NCBI GenBank assembly: GCA_016858145.1 | Contig: JAEHOE010000060.1 | Location: 648,509-712,508, forward strand | DNA from: Edaphochlamys debaryana | Lineage: Eukaryota > Chlorophyta > Chlorophyceae > Chlamydomonadales | DNA length: 64,000 nucleotides | Direction of reading: 5' to 3' | Shown here: positions 1-11,880 of the stretch, one piece after another | How the letters are laid out: the number at the start of each line of letters is the position of its first letter | Numbering within the stretch: the first letter of the stretch is position 1 | Program-made: the position numbers and the translations under genes | The notes under the pieces: generated by a model | The model's input: the letters and a program-made list of their open reading frames with translations, nothing else | Told to the model about the DNA's origin: nothing | The model's database searches: none

Positions 1-731
1 GGGCAAGTGCCAACCCAGTCGCTCAGGCCGCAGCATTGGTAGGGCCCTTCAAGGTGCACAGGCCCGCGGCGCGAGTTTAGGGGGGGGCCCGACGGCGCGT
101 CATCGGGTCGCCGGGCCCCCCCAGCAGGCGCTTCGGGGCGATCACGCGCGCAACGTTGCTCTCGCGCCCCCACGCGCCCCACAGCGCTCACAGCAGCGGC
201 TAGCGCCCCCCCACACAACCCGCTGTCTCTCTGGCTTCCTCGCGCCTCGCAACCATTTGGGCGACCGCACTCGCTCCCAGCCTACCACCGCTTGCGTTTG
301 CACCGCGCCGCGTTCGCCGACGAGCTGCTCCAGGTCAGGGCCCCGAGCATCCGTTTAGCTGAGGCACCGCGCAGGGGAACGCAGCCGGGGCAAGCATAAC
401 CGCAGCGGGGAAGCACGAAGCAGGGGCAGTGCCCCGTCCACATCCCCCCGAGGCGCAGCGCCCAGTTCTGGCCGCAGCCCGCAGCCGCCTGCAGCCTGCA
501 AGGCCCAGCCCTACGCGGCCGCTGCTCGAGGGCTAGGGCGCCAGACCGGCTGCAGCGCTCGAGGGCGCAGCCGGGCCGCGCGGAAAGCTCGCCGGCTCTA
601 GGGCCGTAGCGCCTTCGGCGAAGCGACCCACCGCGCCGCCTGCGTTATCCTCAGCCCTCCGCTCCCAGCCCCCACCCCTTGTTCCATTCCGCAAGGCGCC
701 GCCTCAGCACTTTCCCGCCCCCGCCTCGCAG
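1..731. other. Unresolved 5' region of the first gene
   Basis: Very GC-rich sequence with no complete gene. The reading frame of the first clear exon (from 732) is closed by a stop at 534-536 and contains no ATG before it, so the first gene must have at least one more upstream exon. One candidate is 283-333, which is open, reads YHRLRLHRAAFADELLQ and ends at CAG followed by GTCAGG, a fair donor. I could not connect it by phase or find its start codon, and the true start may lie left of the window. Confidence 0.35.
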
Positions 732-3700
732 GCCCCGCGCGGGGGGTGGCGCCCCGCCCTCGCCCTCGATCGCCGCTCGCCTCCTCGCCGCCGCCCCCGC
801 CGCCGCCGCGCCTCGCGCGGACGGCCAAAACTGGCCGGCCCTCGCGCCGAGCCCGGGCCCGGCAGCCGGGAGTGGGCGCTGCAGGCGGCTCTGCTGGCGC
901 TGGCGACCGCGGGACTGCTGTGTCGGGCAGCAACCCTGGCGCGCATGCGGCAGGTGGGTCGACGTGGTGGAGGGGATTGGGGGGAGAATGGGAGGGGAAT
1001 GGGGAGGTTTGGGAAAGGGGCCGTGGAGGGGAAAGGTTTCGAGAGGGGTAGGGAGGGCGGCGGCGGCGGCGGAGGCGGCGGGGGTGCTGCACGGGCGCAG
1101 GGCGTGTGGTAGGGCGAGCGGCGCTTCTTATGCAAACCTTGCGTGAAGCCCCTACTTTCTCTCTGAGGGGCCAACATGAAGTTCTTGCATTGCTTCCCAA
1201 CAGGCGTGGCGTGAAGCGAGCCGCCGCCGCGCCGCCGCCGTCGCTGCCGCCGCCGCCGCCGCCGCTGCCAGCTCCGCCGGGTCCGCTGCCCAGGCCGATG
1301 ACACGGCCAGCGGCGACGGCCCCCGCAAGCCCCGCCTGCGCCTCATGTTGTGGGCCGTAGCCAGCCGCCTGGTGAGTACTGGGTCCCCGCATTAAGTACC
1401 TGTGCCCGGGCGCTGACCCGCTGTGGAATGGAAGGGCGAAATTGTAGGCCTACTTGCGCTACCGCGGGAGGGAAAGGGAACTGGGGAGGTGCGCACCACG
1501 ACCAGCCACTGCCGGCCACCACCGAGTCCATCGTCACCACCACGACACCCAGCTCCCGCCCCACCGCCACGCCACCGCCCTGCCGCCCTCCACCCATCCC
1601 CCGCAGGTCCTGGCCCGGCGCTGGCTGCTGCTGGTGCTGGGTCTGGAGCTGGTCCTGGCCAAGGGCGCCTACCTGCTGGTGGCCACACAGCACCTGCAGG
1701 CGGGGGCGGGGCGGGTGTGGAGGGCAGGGGGGTCGTGGGATGCGGTGCTGGCACCAGTAGTGCTGATAGAAGGGCTGGAAGTGAGCCTGCCCCATCGTCT
1801 GTGCTGATCTTCGCATTTCGCATTGCAGCGGGGTGCTTAATCCTCCTTCGCTTCCCTCTGCCCTCCCTCGGCCCGCCCACAGCCCTGGCAGGCGGCGGTG
1901 GCCATCCTGGTCGCCTCCGCCGCCACCCTGCTGCCCGACGCAGCCCTCATGACCGCCGCGGCGGAGGCGGAGGACGAGCGGCGGCGGGAGGCGGCGGCGG
2001 CGCTTGAGGCGGCCGTGGCGGCGGCGGCGGGCCCGTGCGGCAGCCTGGCGACGACCGGCGAGGACACCTTCGTCGGCCGCAGCACCCGCTGTGGATCCTG
2101 TACGGCACCGATCGGATCTAGCAGCCGCAGCAGCCTGGAGCTCGGCCCCGTTCCGGTGCCTATCGCGTGCTGCGTCGGCGGCGGCAGCGGCGGGCTGGCG
2201 GCGGCGGTTGACAACGCCTCGCCGTCGTGCACCCTGGATCTGGACAGCGAGCCGTACACGTGCTGCAGTACCACTCACACCGGCTGGGCGTGCCACCCCG
2301 CCGTGGTCGCCGCGCCGATCGCCGCGCTGGCGGCGGGCCCGCTGGCGGCCGCGGTGCCGGCGGCGGCGCAGGCGTTTGCCGGCCACGGCGCTCTGGCTGA
2401 CGGCGACGCTGACGGCTTCCTGGAGGTCCCATCCCGCGATTCCCCCTCCTCTGCTCCCGCTGCCGCACCGCCGCCCGCCGCCACCGCCGCCGCCACCGCC
2501 GCCGCCTCCGCCGCCGACGTCAAGACCAAGCCGGCCGGTACGGCCCGTACTGGCGCCGCCGCCGCGGCGCCCGCCGCCATGCTGACGACTGTCCCTGCTG
2601 CGACACGGGCTACCCCTGTTGCGGCTTTAGCCACTGCCCCCGCTCCACGTTTCGGCCCCGCCGCTGCCACCTACGCTCCAGCCGCCGCCGTCACCACCGG
2701 TCCCAACGTGCCCGCCGCTACTCGACTCCCTCCCGCCGCTTCAACCCAAGTCCTGCCCGACGTCTGTGCGGCCGCCACTCCGCTGTCCGTCATCCCCACC
2801 ACTCCGCCGGCTCCTATCACCACCGTCAACTGCGCCAGCCCTGCCATTACCGGCGCCGCTGCGCCACGCCCCGCCGCCACCGTCATCTCCAGCCGCCGCC
2901 TGCCGGTGCGCTCCCTCCTCGTGCGCCGCACCCCTGCCGCCGCCGCCGTCACCGGCTCTGCCACCGCCGCCGCCGGCCCCATCGGCGCCGCCATCGCCTC
3001 TGCCGCCTCCGCCGCCGACGCCCTGCTGCTCCGCGGCGCCGCCTACCGCCCCGTCACCCGCGCCCGGCTGGTCAGCGTCAAGGTGAGCGCCAACGGACCT
3101 CCGCCGGTGCTGTCCCTCAGCTCTTCGCACGGTTCTACCCTCACCCGATTCTGTATACGGTTCCGCGCCTCAGTGTCTACCTGTGGCACTGCCGTCACTT
3201 CAACCTTGAAGCTTCTCACAGCCGTTGCCTAAACCGGCTCGTCGCTTCCAACCGTTCGCATGTTACCAAACCCGCAGGTCCACGCCCACCCCGGCTCCTT
3301 CCTGGACTACGCGCCCTCTGCCGCCGACCGCATCCAGGCCTACCTGGCGGCCAACCCCCTGGCCGCCGCCGCCGCCGCCAGCGGTACGGGCGGCGCGGCT
3401 GACGGCGGCGCGGAGCCGGCGGCGGTGTGCGTCAAGACTCTGGCGGTGCCCGGCTGCGTGCAGGTGTGTTGGCGGGGCACTTGCGCTGGGGTGAGCGTGG
3501 GTCTGCGCGGCTGCGATCATGTTTGTGCCTTTGTTTTCCAACGGCTCCGGAACGGGTCCGGTCTTCTGTCTTCGGTGTGCGGGGGGCTAGTGGGTTGATT
3601 TCATGCTTTCCCGTGGCCCTCTCGTCCACAGATCCTGTCCTGGGCTCACTGGCTGCCCGAGGACGGCTTTGGCGACGGCGACGGTGCCTGGCATGGCGGC

Positions 3701-6700
3701 GACGGCGGCAGCGGCGACCTGGCGGGAGCGCTTGTTCGGCAGCTGCCCGGCGGCGGCGACCTGGCGGCCGTTGACGTTGACACTGACGGTGCCGTCGTGT
3801 CGTACCGCCGCGACGCCGCCGCCGCCGCCGGCGACGAGAGCCTCGTGCCCATGGCTGGCGCTGCCGCCGCCGGCGCCGTCGAGGCCTGGATTCACTGGGT
3901 CCGGCCGCCGTTCCTCGCCGCCGGCATTGGCGCCGCCGGCGTCGTTAGCCTGGACGTGTGCCTGGGCATCCAGCCCGCCGCCGGCCGTGCGGCAGGCGCC
4001 GCGGCGTCTTCCACCACCGTCGTACGGATCCTGCTGGTCGCCACCGTCGGCGGCGGCAGCGGGCCTGACGGCGACGCCGACACCGACCCATACGCTGGCG
4101 GTGGTCACGTGGTTCTGGACGAGCACCTGACGGTGGAGTGCGGCGCCGCCAGCGTCGTGCGCCTGGAGCTGCCGGCGGCGGCGGTGGCGGAGCCTGGCGT
4201 CTTCCGCCTCGTCGTCTCGGCGCCGGCGCGCTTTGCCGCCGTGGACGGCGGCAGCGGCGGCGGCGGCAGTAGCCAGCTAATCCTCGCCTCCGCCACGCTG
4301 CTATGCCTGCCGCCTGACGTCGCTGCCGAGCTATGCGCCCTCGCTGACGGCGCCGCTGCCGACGGCGGAGATGACGTCGACGTCTCCGATGACGTCATGT
4401 ACCACGTGTACGACAATGACGACGGCATACGGCAGTTCTGGGAGCGCCTGGCGGCGCCGCTGACGGCCGACATCGCCTTCCTGGCCGAGTGCGCCGCCGC
4501 CGCCACCACCACCCATGCCGCCGCCGTCACTGCGCCGCCCGCCGGACCCGTCCCTGCCGCCGCCGGCACCGCCGCCGCCGCCGCCGCCAGGTCGGCGGCG
4601 CCGATGTTTGTGGCGGCGGCGCCCAGCTGGGCCGCCGGGCGCGCGGCGCTGGTCGGTCTGGTGGCGGTGGAGGACTCTCTCAGGTGCGGGCCTCGCAACA
4701 TGGTGCCGTTTGCTCGGGCCTGCTTGGAGATGCTTGTGCTGTGGTGGTTGCTGCGTTGAGGCCGAATGCAGCGATCATAGCATGCCCGCCCTTGTCTTGG
4801 CCACTTTAGGGCGGCGCTCGAGCCCCTAGGAGCGCCCACCACCATCGCCTACGTCAGCCGCCTCTCCCGCGCCGCCGCCGCCGCCGTCGTCGGCCCCGGC
4901 TTCGCGCCGCTACCCGGCCAGCGGGGGTCGCCGCCGCCACCGCAGCCACTGCGCCTGCGCCTGCCGCCACGCGACGCGCCGTCGCCGATATTCGGTCCGA
5001 CGGCGGCGGCAGCATCGTCGCCGTACGCGCCGTACAGATCGTTGTACGCCAGTCCGGCGGCTGGCGACGACGTCGTCACGCCCCTGCGCCGCAGCCTTGA
5101 CCTGCCGTCACCGATGGCGGCGGCGGTGGCGGGGGGCGTGGCCATCGGCGTTGGCGGCGTGGCCAGCGGCGGCGCCGGCGGCCGCGGAGCCTCCAACGAG
5201 TCCCTCCGCAGCGTCCTGCGCCCGCTGACGCCAGGTACGGCGCCCCGGCGGCAGCATAACCCCAGATAGTACTTTCGGTCTGATCTGGCAAAAGCTGATC
5301 TGACGGGCTGTGTTTGCGTGTTCACTATGCTCCCCCAGGCCCGCCCAGCCGTCAGCACCGCCCCGCCGGCCGCAGCCAGAGCGACCGCGTCTCCACCGGC
5401 AGCGGCCGCCACCTGGGCTCCACCGCCGCCAGCGGTGGCGGCAGCACCGCCACCGGCGATTGGACCGACGCCGAGGCCGACATCCCTGACGGCGGCGACA
5501 AGGACACCCTGCCGCCGCCGCTGTCAGGTGCCGACGCGGCCCCGCCGTCGCCGCTGGCGCCGCCGCCGCCGCCCGCACCGTCGGCGGCGGAGCTCGCCCT
5601 GCTAAAGAAGACCGACGGCGACGGCGACAGCCGCATGCTGACGGCGGCGCAGTACGCCGCCAGCATCCTGTCCAGCCGCCGCCGCCTCCTGATGTCGCCG
5701 CTGACTGGCTTTAAGTTCGTGCCCGCAACCGTCACCGATCCTTCGGCCAAGCCTGCCGCCGCCCTCAAGATCAGCCCGCCTTCTTCCCCTGGCGGCGGCG
5801 AGGGCGGCGGCGGCGGCGGTTCCAGCAGCGGCGGCTCGCAGTCGCGGCTGCCGGGTGGCGGCCGCCGGCGTCAGGCGGGCGCGGGCGCCGACGGTACGAC
5901 GCTGGAGCGGCAGTACGAGCTGTACTGCAACCGGCTGTACACCGGCCCCGACCAGGCGGCCTTCCTGCTGCTGCTGATCATGTTCGGAGTGGTTACGTGG
6001 TGAGCGCGTGGGTTACGGATACAAACGGGGGATCCAGAAAGACCGCTGTGCTGAGCCCCTACAGGCCGGCGGCACTCTAGCAGCGCAGTGCGTATCAAGC
6101 CCCCCACCCACCTTTATGCTCTAGAAGGACCGCATCCCATCCACCCCTATCGTTCAACCCCCCTCCCCTCCCCCCTCCCCCCTCCCCTCCCTCCCCTCCC
6201 CAGGCGCAAGCTGCTGCTCCCCACCGCCTGGGCCTACAACCTGACCTGCCTGTGGCTGGTGGCCTCCACGCTCATGGCGCCCTACGTGGTGCAGGCGGCC
6301 GCGGGCTGGCGCCGCAGCGACGTCTACCTGCGCAACCGGGAGCGGCTCATGCTGGGCTGCCAGGTGGGGGCTGGGGGTTGGGGGGGTTGGGCTGGGTGGT
6401 GGGGGACTGGGGTGATGTGGGTCGGGTCCTTGTGGGCTCTGCCCCTGCATTGTTTCCGTTCCTTACATGACGAACCAGCCATTTCCTTGCGCCCGCCGCC
6501 TCCCTTCACCCTCCCCAGGTCCTCAACGGCATCATCTACGGCGTCTTCGCCGCGCGCCTCATGCCCATGCCCTCCGAGGTGGGTTGCGTCCCAAAGGAAC
6601 CGGGGGCAGTACGGAGATAGATTAGAGTGTCTATTGCAGCGATCCAGGATTTTTCCTGGCGCTCTGATTCTTGGCCTCTTTCTCTGCTGACAACCCACCG

Positions 6701-7739
6701 ACCCTGCATACCTCAACCACCCCCACCCCCGCCCCCGCCCCCAGATGACCTTCCACTGGAACCACTCCCACGTGCTGCAGCGTGGGCTGGTGCGACCCGT
6801 GCGGAGGCCGGTGAGTGTGCGGGGTGGTCTTTCCAGTCATCAGCCTTTATACTCGGAGGCGCTCAGGAATCCCGTGCCTTGCGGGTGGGACCCTGGTGGG
6901 ATCAAGCGGTCGGCCTGGCTCTGCCCCCTTCTTGTACCCTTCCCCTAAGCTGTGCTTCCCTAAGCTGTGCTCCCGCCCTGCCGCCTCTGCCCTACCCCTC
7001 CATCTCTCTTCCTGTAAGGTCCGCTTCGCAACTCACGCGCTCATGCTGGCTCTCGAGGTGCTCACCGTCACACCCGCCTTCCTGTCCTTCAGCGGCTGGA
7101 AGCGGTGAGGCGGGGGGCCGCCGAGGCCGGGACGGTGAAGGGGCCGATACGGCGACAGCGACTCAAGGACACGGGACGGGGTCCTGGCAGCGCACAGACC
7201 AGTTGGCGCCCCTTGCCGCAAGAGCCCACTTCACCCGACCTCTTCGCTACGCCTGTCAACGGGATAGGCTACAAGGCGGCGTGCCGCAAGAGCCCAACTC
7301 ACCCCACCTTCTCGCCTCTCCCCGCAGGACTATGGCCACCACCGCCGTCACGTACACGCTGTCGGCCGCCGTCGGTGAGTGCTCCCAGCGGGACGCACGC
7401 CAGTATCACATTTTGTCCAGGGTTCAAGGCATGCAGCACCCTCCTGGGTATCGCACCGACTCTCTTTCCTGGCCTGGCCTCGCACCCACTTCATAACCCC
7501 CGCCTCCCACCCTGCCTCTTAGCACCACCCCTCCTCCCTCCTCCCTCGTCCCCCCTGCCTCATCCCCCCTTCCCCCAGGCTACGGTATGGACCTGGCCAT
7601 GCGCCGCGTGTTCCTACTCTCCCTGGCCCGGGCTGGAGGTGGGGGGGGAGGCGGAGGAGGCGCATCGGCCCTGGGCCGCACCGGCGGCGGCAGCGGGGCC
7701 GTTGTGGCGGGCGGCGGGGGGAGCACCCAGCGGTGCTGA
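732..7739 (+). CDS. Large multi-pass membrane protein, family unknown (5' end unresolved)
   Basis: Fourteen exons join in frame by phase: 732-953, 1204-1371, 1607-1699, 1883-3082, 3278-3463, 3632-4683, 4810-5234, 5339-5999, 6204-6363, 6519-6578, 6745-6810, 7019-7104, 7328-7374, 7579-7739 (TGA 7737-7739), giving at least 1,528 residues. The N-terminal part has about three hydrophobic helices, for example WALQAALLALATAGLLC. A 1,100-residue Ala/Gly/Pro/Ser-rich middle follows, with islands such as DDGIRQFWERL. The last 210 residues hold about five more helices, including AAFLLLLIMFGVVTW, AWAYNLTCLWLVAST and ALMLALEVLTVTPAFL, and a Gly-rich tail. I do not recognise the family. The helix-middle-helix layout and conserved-looking C-terminal block suggest a real membrane protein. 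The intron after 1699 would start with GC; a GT donor 15 bases later (1715) is the alternative. Exon calls are good, function unknown. Confidence 0.72.
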
Positions 7740-9590
7740 GGAGAGCAAAGAGACACGGGCTTGAGGGAAATGGGAACTGTTAACGCCCTGCGTCCGTGCA
7801 GCATTGTTGCCTATTGCGTCTTGGCGCGTGTTCCAGGTTGAAGCATTATGCTTAGTTTTGTGGCACTTTGGAGTCAGGTGGGGGTGGAGCGGGGAGGGTA
7901 GAGGTAGGGTACGGCGGAGTTTTGGCAACTTATGGTGGAGGGCGTTGAATCAGTGAGGTCAGTGGTTGCGATGAGTGATGCCGGGAGGGCTCTGGAGGGA
8001 CGGAGCAGGCCTGCTGCTATCAGCATAAGAGCACGGCACGGCACTGAGAGACTTCGAGGAGATAAACATGGCCGTTACGCCTGGTAACCAGTCGTGTGGT
8101 TTCGGTTTGGGGATGAGGTGCCAGCGCACCCGGCGGGCGCGCCTGGTCAGGGTGCGTTCATCTGCGTTTCGAAAGAGCCGTCCATACATCATACTTCTTT
8201 ACGCTCTGGGCGCACCGCCATTTGGTTCATTTGTTTCTTGCTCTGGCGGTGGCCCTCCTTCGTTGGCACCGCCGTTTGCGGGTTCGTATGTATTGCAGCT
8301 AGAAGGACGGACACCATGATGTAGCTGAGGGTACGCCGCTTTGTTGGCGCATTGTTTACACGCTCGCTATCATTATCTGGACCCTGTTGAACTATGGGGC
8401 GGGCTCTGCATAAGCTCTCGCACATAAACAGCTGCTTTCAACATGAGGTGCCCAGGGGGTGTGCGCCACGCATGACCTTGCGCGCCCGGGTCACATCCCT
8501 CCGCACAATTCCACCCAGTGCCTTTGTGCATGCCATGTAAACTTTGGTTGCTATCCGCTCCGGTCCGACCTCCAGCCCTCTTCACCCCGTGGCAAGCGTT
8601 GTCCACCATTAGCGCAGCTTGATTGTCCAGCAATATACTGATGGGGGGGGACCTCAGACTGATCCCCACCCATCGAACTCATCCGATGTGCCCCGTGGGA
8701 GTGCCCCGTGGGAATGCTGCTGAGCGCGTCGGTGTAGCCACTACCACAACGCACGAGGAGGAAGGGAGGGTGCCAACTGCCAAGGTAGGGGGCTCTCCGC
8801 ATTTGAGGCAACCCCTCTCCCGTCCGAACCCATCATCCGCTGTTCCTTCTCTCTCCTGTTCAACTGGGGTCGTTTAATGGGTCGCACGGTGCGCCTTCCT
8901 TGCACCGTTTCTCGTGTCTGCATTCGCCGGGCTTTCTGCCTCTCCATGAGCCAGCAAGATGTGAAACTGATCCGCGTGTCACCAGCGTCACGACGATAGG
9001 GACACTCAAATTCTTACACATCACACCGGTAAGGACCCTTCCCCCTAGTTAGCCAAGCGTTAGTCAAGGTCCGCAAGGACTCCTTCCCACATCGGATCGG
9101 ATCCATCCCACATTGATCAACACAACGCAAGCCTCTGTCCACTCCGTGCGCAGGGGTCCTGCGTCGCCTGCTGAAGATAGGGAGCTCTTCCTCCTGATCA
9201 CAAAGTCCCTTCTCTAGCACCGCCTGGGCCTTCGTTCTCTAGAACCACCCACACGTGTTGCGGGTATGGAACGACACTACTGCTGGCACCCCCTGCAACG
9301 TTGCCAAAGTCGGCTCATGTCCCTAACGGGCTCCAGGGTCCAGTCAGCTCCAGCGCATGGGAAAAGCCTTGGGGTGTGGGGGGTGTGGGGGGGGAAACCA
9401 GAGGGCGCGAGTGGGAGTGCATGTCAGTGGGTGGCCAGGCCAGCGGGGGTGGAACTCATGTGCCCTTACATAGCAAGGCCGACGCAGCGACGGCAAAAAT
9501 GGGCATGAATCCTTTTTGGGCTGAGCCCCCGGCTCCCTGGCTCAGAATCTACCCTGCTCTGCTTCCAGTAAACCCCACCCCCCGTCTCAC
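7740..9590. other. 3' UTR of first gene, then intergenic
   Basis: No convincing coding sequence on either strand. The first part, to about 8,555, is likely the 3' untranslated region of the gene ending at 7739, since a TGTAA signal lies at 8536-8540. Beyond it the composition is mixed, with short G runs and a small local duplication (GTGCCCCGTGGGA, around 8690-8713). A 20-base motif near 9512-9533 recurs near 30887-30907. Confidence 0.5.
8536..8540 (+). terminator. Polyadenylation signal TGTAA
   Basis: TGTAA is the usual poly(A) signal of volvocine algae. This copy lies about 800 bases after the stop codon at 7739, a normal 3' UTR length for these algae. I did not find a better one closer to the stop. 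Confidence 0.5.
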
Positions 9591-9716
9591 CTGCCGCTGC
9601 CTCCCCCGCCGGTGCCCGCCTCCCAGTCCCCCAGCTGCTGCCGCTGCCGCCTCCGCAGCAGGGCCAGGCGCCACCAGCAACGGAACCACCCAGTCACCCG
9701 GGGAGGCGCGGTCCAC
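9591..9716 (-). CDS. Exon-like segment, unknown protein
   Basis: On the minus strand a CCGCAG acceptor precedes 42 open codons (VDRASPGDWVVPLLVAPGP, then an Ala-rich run and a basic tail) that end at CAG with a GTGAGA donor. Both splice motifs are good and the segment keeps phase 0. I cannot attach it to a complete gene. It lies just downstream, on the minus strand, of the inverted modules at 9.8-10.6 kb. Confidence 0.3.
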
Positions 9717-9779
9717 CTGCGGGGGGGGAGTAGTTAGGGGGCGGGAGGGCGGGGGAGGGCGGGGGAGGGGGGCCAATGT

Positions 9780-10240
9780 CCGCAATCCACCAACGTGGAC
9801 ACCACCGCCACCGGCATCCTAGAGGATTGCTCCGGCACCATCAAGGCGCTCAAGGGCAAGACGCTGGAGGTCCGGGACGCCCTGGGCATCATGTCCAAGG
9901 GCCCGTCCGTGCTGGCCGCACTGGCGCAGGCGCGGGACGGCGCCTCGAGCAACACCGAGCGCGCGCTCGGGGAGCTGGTCGCCCTGCTGGCCGCCATCGC
10001 GAGCCTGATGGCGCCTCAGCCAATGTCTACAGCACGGTGCGGAGGGCTGCGGGGATGGGGCTTCCCTCCGCGCCGTGCTGTGCACGCCGGCCGAGGCGCC
10101 GGCGGTCGCCGTCAGGTTGGCCATGGCGCCCAGCCCCGGGCTGAGGTCCCCCACCGCGCGTTGGGTGTTGCTCAAGCCGCCGTACCGCGCCTGCGTCAGT
10201 GAGGCCAGCACGGACGGGCCCTTGGACGGGCTGTACAAAC
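9780..10240. repeat. Inverted pair of exon-like module A
   Basis: The plus strand at 9795-10020 encodes an amphipathic segment with KGPSVLAALAQARDGASSN. The minus strand from 10227 back to about 10120 encodes a close relative with KGPSVLASLTQARYGGLSN. The two copies face each other across a centre near 10060 and are roughly 80% identical by eye over about 120 bases. Both keep an open, protein-like frame in their own direction. The repeated helix-like segment (LAQARDGASS, then ERALGEL) suggests a coiled-coil or helical repeat protein, but I do not recognise it. Confidence 0.6.
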
Positions 10241-10357
10241 CCCGGGGGCAGCCTCCAGGACGGCGGTCAGACCCCTAGCCCCAACCCCTAGCTCCACAGA
10301 CCCCTACCTCCAACAGGATGAGTGAACAGGATGAGTAAGAGGGAGAAGCTGGAGGTC

Positions 10358-10610
10358 CTAGGCGCCCAGGACATGCAGTCCAAGCGCCCCACGGTGCTTG
10401 CCTCGCTGGCCCAGGCGCGGGACGGCGCGTCCAGCCACGCCGAGCGCGCGCTTGAGGACCTCACCGCCGAGCTGGGCGGTCAGGTGGGCGATGGCGCCCA
10501 GCTCGGCAGTGAGGTCCCCAAGAGAACGCTTGGTGTCGCTTGACGCGCCGTCCCGCGCCTGGGCCAGCGCGTCGACAAGTGTTGGGCCCGCGGGCGTGAT
10601 GCCGAGCCAC
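10358..10610. repeat. Second inverted pair of module A
   Basis: Plus strand 10370-10490 encodes RPTVLASLAQARDGASSHAE and minus strand 10605-10490 encodes GPTLVDALAQARDGASSD, so module A is present four times in alternating orientation (+,-,+,-) between 9.8 and 10.6 kb. The two facing copies meet near 10485-10490 with almost no spacer. Splice borders are not clear for this pair. Confidence 0.55.
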
Positions 10611-10768
10611 AGGTGAGGAGCGCGCACAAGCAGTTGCTGGGAGCTAGCTGCTGGGGTCTACGCGGACGCAGCTTCGTGTACGGCAGGGCCCCAGGTCCCT
10701 CGGCTTCGTGTACGGCAGGGGCCCAGAGCCTCGAAGCCAGCAGCTCCAGCGATGTGAGATGCCGATGA

Positions 10769-10799
10769 GGGGGGCTAGATAGGAGGGGGGCTAGATAGG
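10769..10799. repeat. Short tandem duplication
   Basis: Two copies of a 16-base unit, GGGGGGCTAGATAGGA, back to back; the second ends in C instead of A. Confidence 0.8.
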
Positions 10800-11239
10800 C
10801 TATGCTCAGTCCGCTCTAGGTCAGGGTCCGTGGCAAGCGTGTGATGTGTGGGATGTCTGGAATCTAGTGTGATGGGTCTAACGGCTTCGAGCATTTGCGG
10901 AACGGCGAGCGCATCTGCCTCTGCTGCACGCGCCTTGCACGCGCCTTGGGGAAACGGACCCACGATTGCTGTACGGCAGCGCCCTCGTGCCAACCACGCC
11001 GACGATGCGAAGAGCAGACTCCCGGCCCCTGCAACCCACCGCGCGGGCACCGCTTGATGGCAGCCTCAGGCGTGGAAGGCATGGTGCGGAGGGCCAGCAG
11101 AGCAACAGGGCCCACAGGGCTGGCTGTTCAACAGGAGCCCCCGCTGGAGCCAAACACACAACACAGCTGGACGACAGACTGACACACACGGAACCACCAC
11201 CGGGCCTAGGCGCCGCCAGGGCCCCACTGCGCGGCCCTC

Positions 11240-11288
11240 TCACTCCAGGCCGCCCTCTTCCTCATCCGTGTCCTCAAACGTCAGGGCC
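11240..11288 (-). CDS. Candidate terminal exon in left palindrome arm
   Basis: The minus-strand frame gives an acidic C-terminal tail (ALTFEDTDEEEGGLE, then TGA) after a strong pyrimidine tract and CAG acceptor. One leading base fits the two bases left over if the exon at 12938-11792 is spliced at CT before GTATAT, so this may be the last exon of the minus-strand gene to its right. Phase supports it; no transcript evidence. Confidence 0.35.
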
Positions 11289-11385
11289 CTGCGCAACAGG
11301 AAAACGGGGAGGAGAGGGCAAAGGTGGCTTGAGTTCCTGGCCCTAGCCACCTTTGCCCTCTCCTCCCCGTTTTCCTGTTGCGCAG

Positions 11386-11434
11386 GGCCCTGACGTTTGA
11401 GGACACGGATGAGGAAGAGGGCGGCCTGGAGTGA
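11386..11434 (+). CDS. Candidate terminal exon in right palindrome arm
   Basis: Mirror image of the minus-strand exon at 11240-11288, encoding the same acidic tail and stop. If expressed it would end a plus-strand gene coming from the module A region, making two convergent genes with identical last exons. It may equally be an unexpressed copy. Confidence 0.25.
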
Positions 11435-11750
11435 GAGGGCCGCGCAGTGGGGCCCTGGCGGCGCCTAGGCCCGGTGGTGGTTCCGTGTGTGTCAGTCTGT
11501 CGTCCAGCTGTGTTGTGTGTTTGGCTCCAGCGGGGGCTCCTGTTGAACAGCCAGCCCTGTGGGCCCTGTTGCTCTGCTGGCCCTCCGCCGTCCGAGGGTG
11601 GCTGTAGAGGTCGGTTGGTGGCCACCGGTGCGTGGCCCTGTTGCACCCCCCGCAAAAAGGAGAGGTAGCGTGTTTTGTGTAAGTCGGCGCGGTCGGTCTG
11701 AGGCGGCGTCCCGTCCTGGCCCACAGAATGGCAAGGTTTCGCTGAGCACA

Positions 11751-11880
11751 CTCGGACGTTCGTTTGGACGTTCGCTGATCATCATATATACAGCCAGCAG
11801 CACCACTGGCAGCACCAACAGCACCAACCAACAGCAGGACGGGATGCCTCGGACGTTCGTTTGGACTCGGACGTTCGTTC
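11751..11880. repeat. Dispersed copies of a CGGACGTTCG-type motif
   Basis: The motif TCGGACGTTCGTTTGGAC or close variants occur at about 11753-11775 and 11850-11880, three to four times in all, separated by an unrelated AGCACCA-rich stretch. On the minus strand they overlap the end of the open frame starting at 12938, where they would add a SER/THR repeat tail. Confidence 0.6.

Larger units (their letters stand above)
11086..11588. repeat. 244-bp palindrome (hairpin) with 15-base loop
   Basis: Bases 11086-11329 are the reverse complement of 11345-11588, with 11330-11344 as loop. I checked several points along the arms and found no mismatch until 11085/11589. Each arm reads, in its outward direction, as a pyrimidine tract ending in TTGCGCAG followed by a short frame ALTFEDTDEEEGGLE and a stop: plus strand exon 11386-11434, minus strand exon 11288-11240. 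The arm therefore looks like a complete terminal exon with its splice acceptor and part of a 3' UTR, copied in inverted orientation. The absence of differences implies a recent event or active gene conversion. Transcription through the locus in either direction would give a long double-stranded RNA. Confidence 0.9.

Noticed and set aside
1898..3232. The large exon at 1883-3082 as a stand-alone gene
   Set aside because: It has an acceptor at its left border and a GTGAGC donor at 3083, and joins flanking exons in phase on both sides, so it is one exon of the membrane protein gene.
10060..10490. CRISPR-like array because short motifs alternate regularly
   Set aside because: The units are long exon-like modules in alternating orientation, not short identical repeats with unique spacers, and the DNA is eukaryotic.
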